The notes: generated by a model not told the origin, from the sequence alone. Numbered from the stretch's first letter, positions 1 through 9,686 are shown. The stretch is DNA of 64,000 bases from UBA1952 sp965246905 (GCA_965246905.1 CBDFFZ010000003.1:62001-126000), one strand, 5' to 3'. Made by a program: numbers and translations.

Positions 1-389
1 TTAAGCTATTGGACGATCTTACCCGTTTCCGGATCGAAAAATTTAAACCGTGGCTGTTGCAGGTAACACGTAATCATTGCCTGATGATTCTGCGCAAATC
101 GCTCCCTGTTACCAATAACACTATAGACCTGGGTGAGGATATGGAATTCGAGGAAAAGCTGCATCCTGTAGCAGAGCGCGAGCAACTCCTCCAGCACCTT
201 GAAGCAGCAGTGGAAGAATTGAGTGAAGAGCAGCGCCTATGCATCGAGGCTTTCTATCTGAAAAAACAAAACTATGCGGCTATCGCTGAGCAAACCGGGT
301 ACACCCTTATGCACGTAAAAAGCCATATACAAAATGGGAAGCGCAACCTGAAAAATAAACTCATCACCGTTAAAGCGGCGCAGCGATGA
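1..389 (+). CDS. ECF-type RNA polymerase sigma factor, partial (5' end outside window)
   Basis: The reading frame is open from the first complete codon (position 3), so the gene begins upstream of the window. The visible part starts in the end of sigma region 2 (FKPWLLQVTRNHCLMILRK resembles the region 2 helix of ECF factors). It continues through an acidic linker to a region 4 helix-turn-helix, where NYAAIAEQTGYTLMHVKSHI matches the usual 'eIAe..g.s...Vks.l..a...L' pattern. It should direct RNA polymerase to a small regulon, probably in response to an envelope signal, because the next gene (ATGA overlap, same frame order) encodes a membrane anti-sigma factor. The ECF assignment is firm; the regulon is unknown. 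Confidence 0.9.
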   Translation, partial: KLLDDLTRFRIEKFKPWLLQVTRNHCLMILRKSLPVTNNTIDLGEDMEFEEKLHPVAEREQLLQHLEAAVEELSEEQRLCIEAFYLKKQNYAAIAEQTGYTLMHVKSHIQNGKRNLKNKLITVKAAQR

Positions 390-1600
390 AAGAGCAGCTA
401 TTACATATTCTTGATGACACGGCATGCCTTACGCGTAAGCAGATGAAGGACTACCTGGCCGGCACTATGCTGCCAGAAGAGATCCACGCGGCCGAGTCGC
501 ATATAGCCTCCTGCCCGCTATGCAGCATGGCGCTGGAAGGTTTTGAAGCGCACAGTGAGGAAGCATTGGCAGCGATTGCCTCGCTCAACAGCGGCTTTCT
601 GAAAGAACATTTTGACGCCATTACCCCGCAAATACACTTAAATTCTTTATCGCCCTCCACAACGGTTTCCGGTAGCCGGCCAAAGAAGAGGGCCAGAATT
701 GTCTCCTTCACACGCCTGCTTGGTGTTGCCGCGATGGCCTTGCTTGCCATTGGCGCATTTTGGTACTATCAATACAACCAGGAGCAGAAAAGCTCCGGGC
801 TTATTGCGCAGCGGGAAACAGCTCCTGCCCCGATAAGCGCTGCCGCTCCACCGGCAACTGTACGGATTGCAGACAGCATATTGCTGCAGCCAACTACGGC
901 ATCGCGCACAAATGGTGCTGCGCTTGATGAGCCTACACCCATTATTAAAGAAAAATTAAACCCGGAAGCACCGGATGAAGCAGCTAAGAAAAAGGAAGTT
1001 ATAGCAGGAAAAATGCAGGCTGCCGAAACCGAAAAAGCAGCGCCTCCCGAAGCCGCATCTGCGCCATCTGTAAAACCCGGCTCTGCGCCGGTGGTAGTTT
1101 CCGCTCAACGGTACGCAAAACCGCTCGTAGATTTTAAGAGCCCATCAAGCCCCGGATCTAAAACAACTTCTAAATCTGAGGCTCAACGTTCGTCTGCTCT
1201 CAACGAGGCGGATATGGCTGGCGTGACTACACAAAGTAACCAAAGCCGGAATGGAAACGGCCTTTCCCTCGGCGGTGCCAGAAGCGGCAACACTACTTAT
1301 ATTGTTGATGGTGCTGTGGTGAAGGATAAAGAAGAACAGGATGACCTCCGCAGAGGCGATGAAAACTTCGGTGCCGGAAAATATAGCGCTGCGCTGAAGA
1401 ATTATAAGTCCGGAATGGGCTCGGCAGACCGTTCGCGCAAATCCATGGCCTCGGTAATGGCAGCCCGCTGCTACATTAATCTTGGTGAAAAGGCAAAGGC
1501 TACCGAGCTCTTGGAGCGGGTAGTAAACGAAGGCTCCGGCCCGCAACGCCGGCAGGCAAGGCGCTTGTTGCGTGGATTGAGAAAAGAGGGTGATAATTAG
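386..1600 (+). CDS. Membrane anti-sigma factor with zinc-finger motif and C-terminal TPR-like region
   Basis: A 404-residue partner of the upstream sigma factor, translationally coupled by an ATGA overlap. Residues 22-50 hold the anti-sigma zinc motif: His39, Cys43 and Cys46 in HIASCPLC. A single membrane helix lies at about 110-128. The outer part is a long Ala/Pro/Ser/Lys-rich spacer, then a helical tetratricopeptide-like end (about 325-400; GDENFGAGKYSAALKNY). The probable role is to hold the sigma factor at the inner membrane until an envelope signal arrives. Odd point: residues 296-309 (GARSGNTTYIVDG) resemble the plug segment of Bacteroidota TonB receptors and are unusual in an anti-sigma factor. 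The class is well supported; the signal is unknown. Confidence 0.85.
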   Translation: MKEQLLHILDDTACLTRKQMKDYLAGTMLPEEIHAAESHIASCPLCSMALEGFEAHSEEALAAIASLNSGFLKEHFDAITPQIHLNSLSPSTTVSGSRPKKRARIVSFTRLLGVAAMALLAIGAFWYYQYNQEQKSSGLIAQRETAPAPISAAAPPATVRIADSILLQPTTASRTNGAALDEPTPIIKEKLNPEAPDEAAKKKEVIAGKMQAAETEKAAPPEAASAPSVKPGSAPVVVSAQRYAKPLVDFKSPSSPGSKTTSKSEAQRSSALNEADMAGVTTQSNQSRNGNGLSLGGARSGNTTYIVDGAVVKDKEEQDDLRRGDENFGAGKYSAALKNYKSGMGSADRSRKSMASVMAARCYINLGEKAKATELLERVVNEGSGPQRRQARRLLRGLRKEGDN

Positions 1601-1631
1601 CCGGCTGCATTTTGCTAAATGATGTATCGTC

Positions 1632-1663
1632 TGCCGGAAGCCCTACGCTTCCGGCATTTTATT
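1632..1663 (+). terminator. Intrinsic terminator after the sigma/anti-sigma pair
   Basis: A perfect 10-bp stem (TGCCGGAAGC / GCTTCCGGCA) with a 5-base loop is followed by TTTTATT, 31 bases after the anti-sigma stop codon. It also argues that the next gene starts downstream of it, at 1739, and not at an earlier in-frame ATG at 1619. Confidence 0.85.
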
Positions 1664-1738
1664 GATGCTAATAATAGACCGCAATTTGAAATCTCGGTCA
1701 TAGCGGATATTTTTGCGCAAATCACCACACGCAAAAGT

Positions 1739-3448
1739 ATGTTTTCCAAACACTTATTCGCCCGCATCTGCGCAGGCATAACCCTTTCTTTATCTATAGC
1801 CACTAATAGCGATGCGCAGTCATCCGGCCATATCCGCTTCGATTGGGGAGATGAATACCAGTTGCCTAAGCGCCACGAGGATCTCGGCTTTATCGGCAAT
1901 GCCAAAGACGGGTATATTCAGGTAGGCCACGATGCCCATGAGTCGCTTACCTTCCAGAAGTTTGATAAAGGGCTGCACCTGAAAAGTGAGCGCGAGACAT
2001 CGCTTGAAAAGCTCCCGAAAGACTATCAGAGTATGTCGCTCACCAACCTTGGCGATAAATATTACTGGTTCTTCAACACCTATATCAAGGCCGATGACCG
2101 CGAAAGCATCTATGCCCAGGAAATAGACCTTGCCAGCGCCGATATGAAAGGCCCGGCTGTGGAATTGCACAATACCACCAAACTTGCCGGAGATATGACA
2201 GCTGGCGGCTTCTTCCATTTTGAGCTGAAGAATAAATGGAACTTCTATTACTCCTTCGATCATTCCAAGGTACTCATCCAGTACCGCAAAAGACCTGTAG
2301 AGAAAGACGACAGCAAGAGCACCGATGTGATGGGCTTCTACGTATTCGATAATAATATGAAGCAGCTTTGGGGCCGCGAAGCCCGCATGCCTTATACCGA
2401 AGAGCGCATGGATAACGGCGATTACCAGGTGGATAGCCGGGGCAATGTATATATGCTTGCCAAGGTTTATGATGAGCTCCGCTCCAGAGATCGAAAGCAC
2501 CCAAATTATCATTTCGAGATACTGCGCTGGTCGGCCGATAAGCCCGAGGTTGCTAAAATCCCCTTCCGCTTTACCGATAAGTTTGTAAATGCAGCCAACA
2601 TTGTGGAGGATGCTACAGGTAATATTGTGGCTGCCGGCTACTATACCAACAGGCGGAATTCAGGCAGCACGGATGGTGTTTTTATCCTGAAGCTTGATGA
2701 GGCGAACAATGAGTTTACGCCCTTGAAAAAAGGCATTTATCCTTTCCCTGCCAGTGTAATGAGCCAGTATGAATCCGCCCGCACCAGGCGCCGCATGGAG
2801 CGCAAGGAAGAAAAAGGAGACGGTGTGGAAGATGCCAACCTCCGGCTGCATACTATTGCGCTCAAAAGCGATGGCACCATGCAGATATACGGCGAAGAGC
2901 AGTTCAGTATCACTACCACTACAATCTATGGTAGTGGCTACGGCACTGGTTTTGGCATGGGCAGATCATCGAACTCAAGAACTACTTATTATTATAACGA
3001 TATCATGGCCATGAACATAGGCGCAGACGGCGAACTGAAGTGGGTAAGGAAAATACCAAAATCCCAAAGCCGTGTTGATGGAGGCGGGAGCGGCGGCAGT
3101 ATGTTTGGCGTATCCATTACCCCAACGAAGGCCTCTGCCGGCGGCATGTCGTTCAAGCAATTCGGATATAAAGGAGATTCCTACCTCTTCTTTATGGACA
3201 ATATGAAGAACCTGGACATTACAAAGGAAGAAACCCCGAAGGGCCATGTGGACGGCAGAGGCGGCGTGCTGATGGCCGTAAAGATCGATGAAGCCGGCAA
3301 TGTGACCAAATCCAAAGTATTCGATGTGCGCGAGGAGAAGATGACCCTCACTGTTGCTGATTTCGACCAGGTGGATTTTAACCAGATGATCGTACGTGGC
3401 CGTGCGAAACACCGCGAAAGCCAGGCTGCCCTTGTAACCTTTGAATAA
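1739..3448 (+). CDS. Secreted hypothetical protein, probable beta-propeller-like
   Basis: A 569-residue protein. I place the start at 1739 because it begins a clean signal peptide (MFSKHLFARICAGITLSLSI...) ending near ATNSDAQ; the in-frame extension upstream runs through the terminator at 1632. The rest has no membrane segments and is built from repeated short strands with recurring turn motifs such as YIQVGHD, NGDYQVDSRGNVYML and DATGNIVAAGYY, which suggests a propeller or other beta-repeat fold. A Gly/Ser-rich loop lies near residues 396-420. I do not recognise the family. It sits just before an outer-membrane-type protein (13-base gap between stop and likely start), so the two may act together at the cell envelope. 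Confidence 0.7.
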   Translation: MFSKHLFARICAGITLSLSIATNSDAQSSGHIRFDWGDEYQLPKRHEDLGFIGNAKDGYIQVGHDAHESLTFQKFDKGLHLKSERETSLEKLPKDYQSMSLTNLGDKYYWFFNTYIKADDRESIYAQEIDLASADMKGPAVELHNTTKLAGDMTAGGFFHFELKNKWNFYYSFDHSKVLIQYRKRPVEKDDSKSTDVMGFYVFDNNMKQLWGREARMPYTEERMDNGDYQVDSRGNVYMLAKVYDELRSRDRKHPNYHFEILRWSADKPEVAKIPFRFTDKFVNAANIVEDATGNIVAAGYYTNRRNSGSTDGVFILKLDEANNEFTPLKKGIYPFPASVMSQYESARTRRRMERKEEKGDGVEDANLRLHTIALKSDGTMQIYGEEQFSITTTTIYGSGYGTGFGMGRSSNSRTTYYYNDIMAMNIGADGELKWVRKIPKSQSRVDGGGSGGSMFGVSITPTKASAGGMSFKQFGYKGDSYLFFMDNMKNLDITKEETPKGHVDGRGGVLMAVKIDEAGNVTKSKVFDVREEKMTLTVADFDQVDFNQMIVRGRAKHRESQAALVTFE

Positions 3449-3461
3449 ACCTTCCCCCCTT

Positions 3462-4274
3462 ATGAAAAAGTTTTTGATTCCCCTTGCGCTTTCAATGCTG
3501 CTGCTTGGCGATAGCGGGGCAGCATCCGCACAGAAAATGATCACCTTCGAGTCCCACGACGGGCCATCTTCCTCACATAAACGGCATACGGGCGTTAACG
3601 GAAAAAACTCCGTTACAATAGGGCTGGTTTCCTGGATCAACGGTTATACACCTGTATATTTTGAGCGCGCCATTGGCAGTCATTTCAGTGTTCAGATAGG
3701 TGCCGGATTTACCTCGCGTAGCTATCTCAACGATTTTGGCATGCTCGTTTGGAATGATGGTAAAGACAACAGCGACCGCTTTAAAGGCAACGATGATGTC
3801 GAGGATCATTATGAGAATTATAAGTTCCGCAAAACGCTCATCGGGCCCTATTTTTCTATCGCTCCGAAAGTCTATTTCCATCCCGATGACCTGATGAACG
3901 GCGCGTATGTATCGCCCATGCTGGAATACAAGAGCTACCAGTTCGAAGCACAAAAGGCAGATATTACAGAGCAGGCGGACAATTATTATTCAAACTATGA
4001 CGACCGCGATATACCACACACAAAAGAAAAGGTAAATGAACACATGAACTGCCTCGATTTTACCATCAATATCGGCGGCCATTTTCAAACGGGCAGTCAC
4101 CTCGCCGTTGGTTGGAGCGTTGGGCTCGGCGCAAGGCATATATCGTCTGAGCGGCTGGATATAGGCAAGCTGCCGGATAGCAATGGCAATTACTATTATG
4201 CCAATAATATAACAGGCTATAGCAAAACAAAGCCGCTTTTTACCTTTGGCTTTACCATGGGCGGCTGGTTTTAA
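3462..4274 (+). CDS. Secreted or outer-membrane hypothetical protein
   Basis: A 270-residue protein starting at ATG 3462, which opens a signal peptide (MKKFLIPLALSMLLLGDSGAASAQ); an earlier in-frame start at 3441 overlaps the previous gene and is less likely. The mature part has alternating hydrophobic/polar strands, many Tyr and Gly residues, and ends in an aromatic-rich strand (FTFGFTMGGWF), as expected of an outer-membrane beta-barrel. It lies 13 bases after the preceding gene and is followed by a strong terminator, so the two genes form one transcription unit. The barrel reading is inference from composition; no family is recognised. Confidence 0.65.
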   Translation: MKKFLIPLALSMLLLGDSGAASAQKMITFESHDGPSSSHKRHTGVNGKNSVTIGLVSWINGYTPVYFERAIGSHFSVQIGAGFTSRSYLNDFGMLVWNDGKDNSDRFKGNDDVEDHYENYKFRKTLIGPYFSIAPKVYFHPDDLMNGAYVSPMLEYKSYQFEAQKADITEQADNYYSNYDDRDIPHTKEKVNEHMNCLDFTINIGGHFQTGSHLAVGWSVGLGARHISSERLDIGKLPDSNGNYYYANNITGYSKTKPLFTFGFTMGGWF

Positions 4275-4291
4275 ACAGTGCGTACGTAGCG

Positions 4292-4328
4292 AAGTGTCCC
4301 ACGCCTCCAAGGGCGTGGGACACTTTTT
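4292..4328 (+). terminator. Strong intrinsic terminator
   Basis: A perfect 14-bp stem (AAGTGTCCCACGCC pairing with GGCGTGGGACACTT), 6-base loop, then a run of T. It closes the 1739-4274 transcription unit. Confidence 0.9.
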
Positions 4329-4345
4329 ACAGAACAAATAAAACA

Positions 4346-4440
4346 GAAGCCTGGATGCCATTAAGCCGGTGGAAGCCGATTGATCTTTGGGTGCCGGCCA
4401 CCCATTCCAGCCCCGCAGAAAAGCAGGGGCTTCCATTACC
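4346..4440. repeat. Dispersed intergenic repeat, copy 1
   Basis: About 95 bp related to 45186-45285 and, in part, to 52666-52752. Shared blocks include GGAAGCCGATTGA, CCATTCCA, and a small hairpin (GCCCCGCAGAAAAGCAGGGGC-like; TCCCGCAGAAAAAGCGGGA in copy 2), followed by CTTCCATT. The remaining bases to 4558 show nothing I can assign. Confidence 0.55.
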
Positions 4441-4558
4441 CCCGAATAGTACAAATTGAACCGCTAAACTTTGCCGGGAAGGGGCGTTCAATGCGGCAAC
4501 AGGCACCTGAATAAAGTGAGCTATTGGCCATAGGCAGTTTACTATCCGGCCAAAGCCT

Positions 4559-7500
4559 TTATTCCGTGCCTACTACTTTCTTCAGGCCGGCGGAATCCAC
4601 CGGATTATTATTCAGGTTACGCAGCTCGTCGTTTTTGCGCTGGTAGTATTTCGAGGAATGGATGAACTCTTCAAAAGAATCGAACGTCTTACGCCAGGAA
4701 ATGCCGAGGCCCGCGCGGGTAATGTTGCGGCCATTGTCGAGGAGCACATCATAATCGGAAGTGCGGAAGCCATTAAGGCGAAGGCGGCCTTCCTTATTAA
4801 GCAGGTATTGCACCCGGAAATTATTAAGCAGGTTAAAGTTGCTGTTGGCCGTTGCGGCAGTGCTTGGCCGCCCCCAATCATAAGCGCTGCCCAATTCTAC
4901 CACAAGGCGGTCATTAAGGAAATTCTGCCGCAGGCCGAGCTTAACCTCATTCCGGTTGAGCGGATTTGTATTGCCATCGCTGAGGTTGTAATTCTTGTAT
5001 TTAAGATCGATGGAAAGCTTGGGATCTCCCAGAAGTTTATTGACGATGTTGGTGAGTTGCGTAGAGGTAGTGGTAGAAATAATTTCGCTCATATTGTTGA
5101 TGGCGCCGGTAGCAGCCGTAGATCCGGCAATGCCTTCCGGCGGAATAAAATAGCCGATGAGCAGGAGTGAGCCAACCTGGTCGAAAAGCTGACGGTCATT
5201 ATTGTTTATGCGGTCGAACTTGGTATAAGCGTAGGTGCCAACGGAGCGCTTTTCGGGCAGCTCCAGCTTAAAGGAAAGGTTGGATGCGGTGAGTTTGCCA
5301 GTCATATGCAGGAGCACATTCACATCCTGCATCCGCTTCGTATCGGAGAGCTCGCTTTGCGGTATGAAAGAGCTTTCCTTTTCCTTTTCATCCAGCAGAT
5401 CATAGAGCGATGCACGGGTGCGGTAAGTAGCATTTACATCAAGATTGGTTTGTGCAACAGGCCCGTTGAACTGTATGCTGCTGCCGGAATTAATGCGGAA
5501 CTGCCGCTTGAAAAACAACTGCCGGAAGGTGAAAGTATAGTCGCCTTCATCAATATTATAAACGCCGAAAAGCTTGAGATCGTTGCCAGCAGGCATTTCC
5601 ATACGCAGGCTGCCGGTGCCCTGGGCATTGATCTGATCGCCGGTAGATGGATCGATAATTAAGGTAACCGTCAGCAGTGGATTTAAGGAAGCCGTGATAT
5701 TAAGTGTAAGCTTGTTTTTGCTGCCCAGATCAATCACCTGGTCTGCCCCATACTGCTTAAAAGTTACATAGCGGTAAGAGCCTACCGTATTGCCGGAGCT
5801 CAGAGGCAGGTAAAGGTGAGAGGTTTCAGCCGGTGAAGCGGTGATCTCCATCCGCAGATTATTTATAGGGCCGGTAATGCTTAACTGCGTACTTGCAGTT
5901 AGGTTGCCGTAAAAGGCCTCATTCTCATAATCTTTAAGGTTAAGTACCTCCAGCTTGCTGGACTTTACCTGGAGCGCGAGCCGGAAATTCTGAAAGCGAT
6001 CGTGCATGATCCTGCCGGAGAGAACGGCTTTGTTACTATGCGTATCGTAAACGCTTACTGAGCTCAGGTCAAAGGCAGTATTGGTAATGCCCACTGTAGC
6101 CGCAGGAATGGTGTAAGAAGTACCAAGATAATCAATTTTAAATGCTGCATTGCGCAGGGCAACGCTGCCGTCAATATCCGGTGCCTGCCCGCTGCCAGCA
6201 ATGTTTATACTCCCGCTTATGGTGCCGCCAAGCTTGCTGGCCAGCCCATCAAGAAAGGGGCCGACCCATGATACCGGAGCATCTTTCAGCACTATCTTCC
6301 CTGCAAGACGCTGGCGGCTCGTGCTATCAAAGCTCATTGTTCCGGCAGCTGTAACAGATGCGCCGTCGCGGAATATGCCACTGCCTTCGCCAAGCGTTAC
6401 AAGGTGTTTTTTATCATCGTAATTGCCCGACAGGAAAATAGTGCCGATAGTATCCACTCCCAGCTTTACATCTGTAGCTTTCAGGTCTGCCTTTATCTCG
6501 GGCGCATCAAAAATATGATCAATCCGGGCATTGCCATTCAGCCGCCCATCGGGTTGATAATCAGTGAAGCCTGCAATACCACTCAGCTGGGCAAGGTCAA
6601 TGTTTTCCGCCGATACAAGAATACTCTTCTCCGTCTTTTCATCTTCAGTATAAATAGCCACTTTCTGCAGGCCGGATGTAAGGAAGAGATCATTTATTGA
6701 AAGGTAATTTTTTGCAACCACCACCCGGCTGCCCCCGCTGATCTCCCAGCGGTTCTGGCTCAGGTAAACTTCTGAAGGGAGCATGGTCAGGTAAAGAGAA
6801 TCGCCTGTAGCAACTGCACCACCATTCAGTGTAGCCGTGCCATAGCGGCCGGGCGAGGAAGTCGTAATATTGAAGCCTACAGAATCATTGCCAACCGTCG
6901 TTTTAAAATCGAGCGATATATTAAGGAGCGTATCGCCTACTACAAAACTGGCAGCATTGCCGCTAAGCGTCATGCTGCGGAAATTGCCATTCCCATCAAT
7001 GCCTACATTGTGAATACGCATATTGCCAATCCTTGCATAAGGCACTTTTGCTGAAAGGCTAAGCCGCTGGGAAGTGGTATTAAGAGAGCCGATGAACACA
7101 CTGTTATCAAACCCGCTTACCTCCGGGGTAATTACCGATAATAAGCTGTCAATCCTCCGGGTAGTAATGTCAAAAGTCAGGTCCTGATCCGGTGCATACT
7201 GCTTCGGCTTTTTGATGTAGTTGGGCAGGTAGCCTGAGATAAAATATTGTGCGGAATAGGGAAGCTGTGACAGCTGGTAGTTGCCAAAAATGTGTGCTGA
7301 TACTGCATTGCTCGCAATCGTAAGCATCTTGCCACCATCTGCATTAACTGCATTGAGCGTAATAGAATCCAGATCTACCCGGTGGGTGCCACGAAGCAGA
7401 TTTATATTATAGAGCTTGGCGGAGCCGAGGAAATTATCAATGGTGCTGCCGGTAGTATTGAGGTCAAAATCGGCAGCGGCACTTATAGGTTCCTGCACGA

Positions 7501-9346
7501 GCCGCAGCTCTTGCAGGTCGCTCTTCAATAGATTTGCAGTTGCAAGAATTACAGGTTGCGCCCCGCTGAAGTCTGCAGAACCATTGAATGCGAGCGCCAG
7601 ATGCGGATCATCCACGAGGATCATCCCATCAAATTTTTTGCTTGCCAGCACGCCTTCCGCTGTAATATTACTGTAGTTGTAGCCATTGAGGCCGAGCTTG
7701 TTGATAAAACCTTTTATCTTGACGCCTCCTGCCGCCTCCGGATCAAATCCATTCCCCGAAACATCCGCCTTAAAAGTTATATTGCCGAGATAAGGCTGCC
7801 GCAGCAGCACCCCAAGATTAAAATTTGCAGCGCCAACCGTACCCGCATAAACAGCTTTCCGTGCATCGAGTGATGGGAGCATTAGCTTTGCATTGGAGGT
7901 GATATTGCCGAGGTTGGTCTGCACAGTACCTGTAGCCGCGAAGTTGCTGATGTAACCGGTAAAGCCGCCATTGAAATGAACATAGCTTAGGCGGGCCAGA
8001 TCAATATTAGGGTTGTTGCGCAGGGCAGGTGCATAGCGCATTACTGCTTCACCGGTTGTTGCAATGGTGCCGTTGGTATAGTGGATAAAAGTCTTGTCTA
8101 TATCAGGCAGGCCTATCATCACAAGGCTGCCCTGCATGATACTGGTTCCATCTGTTAGCTGCATTTTCTCGCCGTAAATACTATCTACGGTGCCGTGGTA
8201 ATTGCCACTTGCTTTTATCACGGCGTTAAACCGGCGGACAGCCGGGGCAAAATAACCTACCTCATCACCGCTGATTACGGATTTATCCAGTATCATGTCC
8301 ATTTTTACCTTATGGATATAATCAAGAAAGTCAGGGAAGCGCTCATAGCGCATAGCATAGTAATTGCCAATGGTGCTTTTGTCAGTTTTAAGGACAAGAT
8401 TTTTAAGCTCTGAAATATTGGGGGATACTTTTACATCCGCACTCGCTTCAGTAATAGCGATGCCGCTGCGCTCCCTGCCGGTAAGTTTATTAAGGTGCGC
8501 GGTAATCGTGTCTTTGTCGATCCTGAAGTTGGCAACATCAATGGTGATACCGCTTACTTTCAAATGTTCCGCATCAAACTCCCGCGGGATGATTTTTGAG
8601 TCGGATGAAGTAAGGCTATATCCGCAGTTGGATAAAGAAATACTGCCAACGCGCACTGCCCAGTTATCCGTATTAAAAGCGGTTGTATCAATAGCTAAAA
8701 TACGTTTCTTTCTATTTAGGTCTGATGGCTTGCCGCCTTTGTAATCGCGCATCACAATCTGCGTATTATCTACGCTGATGCTGCTGAGGTCGATCATCTT
8801 TTTTTTCAGGTCGAGATCTTTGCCATTCAATGCAAGGCTGCCAATGTCGAAATCCATATCGGAGCCGCCCCACGCATCATCCATGTGGAAGCGTACGTTT
8901 CTGAGGTCCACTTTTTTAAGATCAAGCTCAAATTCATTCTGTTGTTTGGTCTTGTCTTTTTTGCCGTTGTCGAAAGCATCGAGCACAAACTGATAGTTCC
9001 AGGCTTTGGAAGTTGCCGCTCGGTAAAGATGACTGTAAGTGTTTTGCAGGCCGATGTAAGTAAGTACCGGCTTGTCTTTTTTAAGAAAGAACCAGTCCGT
9101 GATCTTTACTGTAGCCTCGCCGGCATAGAGCAAAGTATCCTTATTATGATCTTCAATATAAAGCCCTTGTATCAGCAGGTGGTTCAGAAAATCCACACGC
9201 ACATGCCTTATGCTTACCGTTGTTTTCAGCTTGCGCGAAAGGGTTTCTGTAGCCTTCCTGGCAAGAAAATTCTGTACGGGCGTTAGATTTACGGAAATTA
9301 AAAGCACAGCAATAAGGCCCAGCAGTATGAGCACCGTATTGCGCAA
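4559..9346 (-). CDS. tamB: Translocation/assembly module TamB-like protein (DUF490)
   Basis: A 1595-residue protein with a single N-terminal membrane helix (about residues 4-22), then a very long region of short beta strands typical of AsmA/TamB lipid-groove proteins, and a C-terminal TamB domain (about 1200-1560) rich in strands such as LKLFGVYNIDEGDYTFTF and VGSLLLIGYFIPPEG. In other bacteria TamB bridges inner and outer membranes and helps move phospholipid or assemble outer-membrane proteins. The start is unusual: no ATG exists between the upstream stop and the membrane helix. TTG at 9346 gives the listed start; an in-frame CTG at 9367 would add LKRFFKI, which looks like a typical TamB N-terminus. 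It is transcribed away from rnr. Confidence 0.88.
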   Translation of the reverse strand: MRNTVLILLGLIAVLLISVNLTPVQNFLARKATETLSRKLKTTVSIRHVRVDFLNHLLIQGLYIEDHNKDTLLYAGEATVKITDWFFLKKDKPVLTYIGLQNTYSHLYRAATSKAWNYQFVLDAFDNGKKDKTKQQNEFELDLKKVDLRNVRFHMDDAWGGSDMDFDIGSLALNGKDLDLKKKMIDLSSISVDNTQIVMRDYKGGKPSDLNRKKRILAIDTTAFNTDNWAVRVGSISLSNCGYSLTSSDSKIIPREFDAEHLKVSGITIDVANFRIDKDTITAHLNKLTGRERSGIAITEASADVKVSPNISELKNLVLKTDKSTIGNYYAMRYERFPDFLDYIHKVKMDMILDKSVISGDEVGYFAPAVRRFNAVIKASGNYHGTVDSIYGEKMQLTDGTSIMQGSLVMIGLPDIDKTFIHYTNGTIATTGEAVMRYAPALRNNPNIDLARLSYVHFNGGFTGYISNFAATGTVQTNLGNITSNAKLMLPSLDARKAVYAGTVGAANFNLGVLLRQPYLGNITFKADVSGNGFDPEAAGGVKIKGFINKLGLNGYNYSNITAEGVLASKKFDGMILVDDPHLALAFNGSADFSGAQPVILATANLLKSDLQELRLVQEPISAAADFDLNTTGSTIDNFLGSAKLYNINLLRGTHRVDLDSITLNAVNADGGKMLTIASNAVSAHIFGNYQLSQLPYSAQYFISGYLPNYIKKPKQYAPDQDLTFDITTRRIDSLLSVITPEVSGFDNSVFIGSLNTTSQRLSLSAKVPYARIGNMRIHNVGIDGNGNFRSMTLSGNAASFVVGDTLLNISLDFKTTVGNDSVGFNITTSSPGRYGTATLNGGAVATGDSLYLTMLPSEVYLSQNRWEISGGSRVVVAKNYLSINDLFLTSGLQKVAIYTEDEKTEKSILVSAENIDLAQLSGIAGFTDYQPDGRLNGNARIDHIFDAPEIKADLKATDVKLGVDTIGTIFLSGNYDDKKHLVTLGEGSGIFRDGASVTAAGTMSFDSTSRQRLAGKIVLKDAPVSWVGPFLDGLASKLGGTISGSINIAGSGQAPDIDGSVALRNAAFKIDYLGTSYTIPAATVGITNTAFDLSSVSVYDTHSNKAVLSGRIMHDRFQNFRLALQVKSSKLEVLNLKDYENEAFYGNLTASTQLSITGPINNLRMEITASPAETSHLYLPLSSGNTVGSYRYVTFKQYGADQVIDLGSKNKLTLNITASLNPLLTVTLIIDPSTGDQINAQGTGSLRMEMPAGNDLKLFGVYNIDEGDYTFTFRQLFFKRQFRINSGSSIQFNGPVAQTNLDVNATYRTRASLYDLLDEKEKESSFIPQSELSDTKRMQDVNVLLHMTGKLTASNLSFKLELPEKRSVGTYAYTKFDRINNNDRQLFDQVGSLLLIGYFIPPEGIAGSTAATGAINNMSEIISTTTSTQLTNIVNKLLGDPKLSIDLKYKNYNLSDGNTNPLNRNEVKLGLRQNFLNDRLVVELGSAYDWGRPSTAATANSNFNLLNNFRVQYLLNKEGRLRLNGFRTSDYDVLLDNGRNITRAGLGISWRKTFDSFEEFIHSSKYYQRKNDELRNLNNNPVDSAGLKKVVGTE

Positions 9347-9686
9347 TATTTTAAAAAACCTTTTCAGCCTTAGATGTGTTGGGAGTTATGGCTGCAAAAA
9401 TAGGTTATACGGTTTTGGGAAGGAGGTAATTATATGTAAAAGGCTTTGCCGTTGGATATGTTGGAAGCTTCGCGTTGGAGGATTGTTGGATGAAGTTGGA
9501 ATCTGCGTTGATCCGCTCAATCATTTAAATCCGTGGTCTATCATATACGCAGACTGGAAAGGTAATTAGAACTAACCTTCGGTTGCAACTCAAGCTCAAT
9601 AGCCATCCTTCAGCCGGTACCCCAAACTTAATACGGCATACTTGGCGCGGCTTTTTATACTTTTATCGCCGATTAGTAAATCAATT
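9347..9686. other. Divergent intergenic region between tamB and rnr
   Basis: A 340-bp region holding the two promoters. Five TTGGA words occur at 9452, 9461, 9475, 9486 and 9496, roughly one helical turn apart. Near rnr, TACTTTTA at 9658-9665 resembles the Bacteroidota -7 box and lies 21 bases before its ATG; no good TTG -33 partner is seen. No gene is visible here. Confidence 0.4.

Noticed and set aside
1619..1738. Longer N-terminus for the secreted protein at 1739
   Set aside because: The extension reads through an intrinsic terminator, and the signal peptide begins at 1739.
4658..9286. Many open frames on the plus strand across tamB
   Set aside because: They are antisense to a single long, well-recognised gene and show no family motifs.
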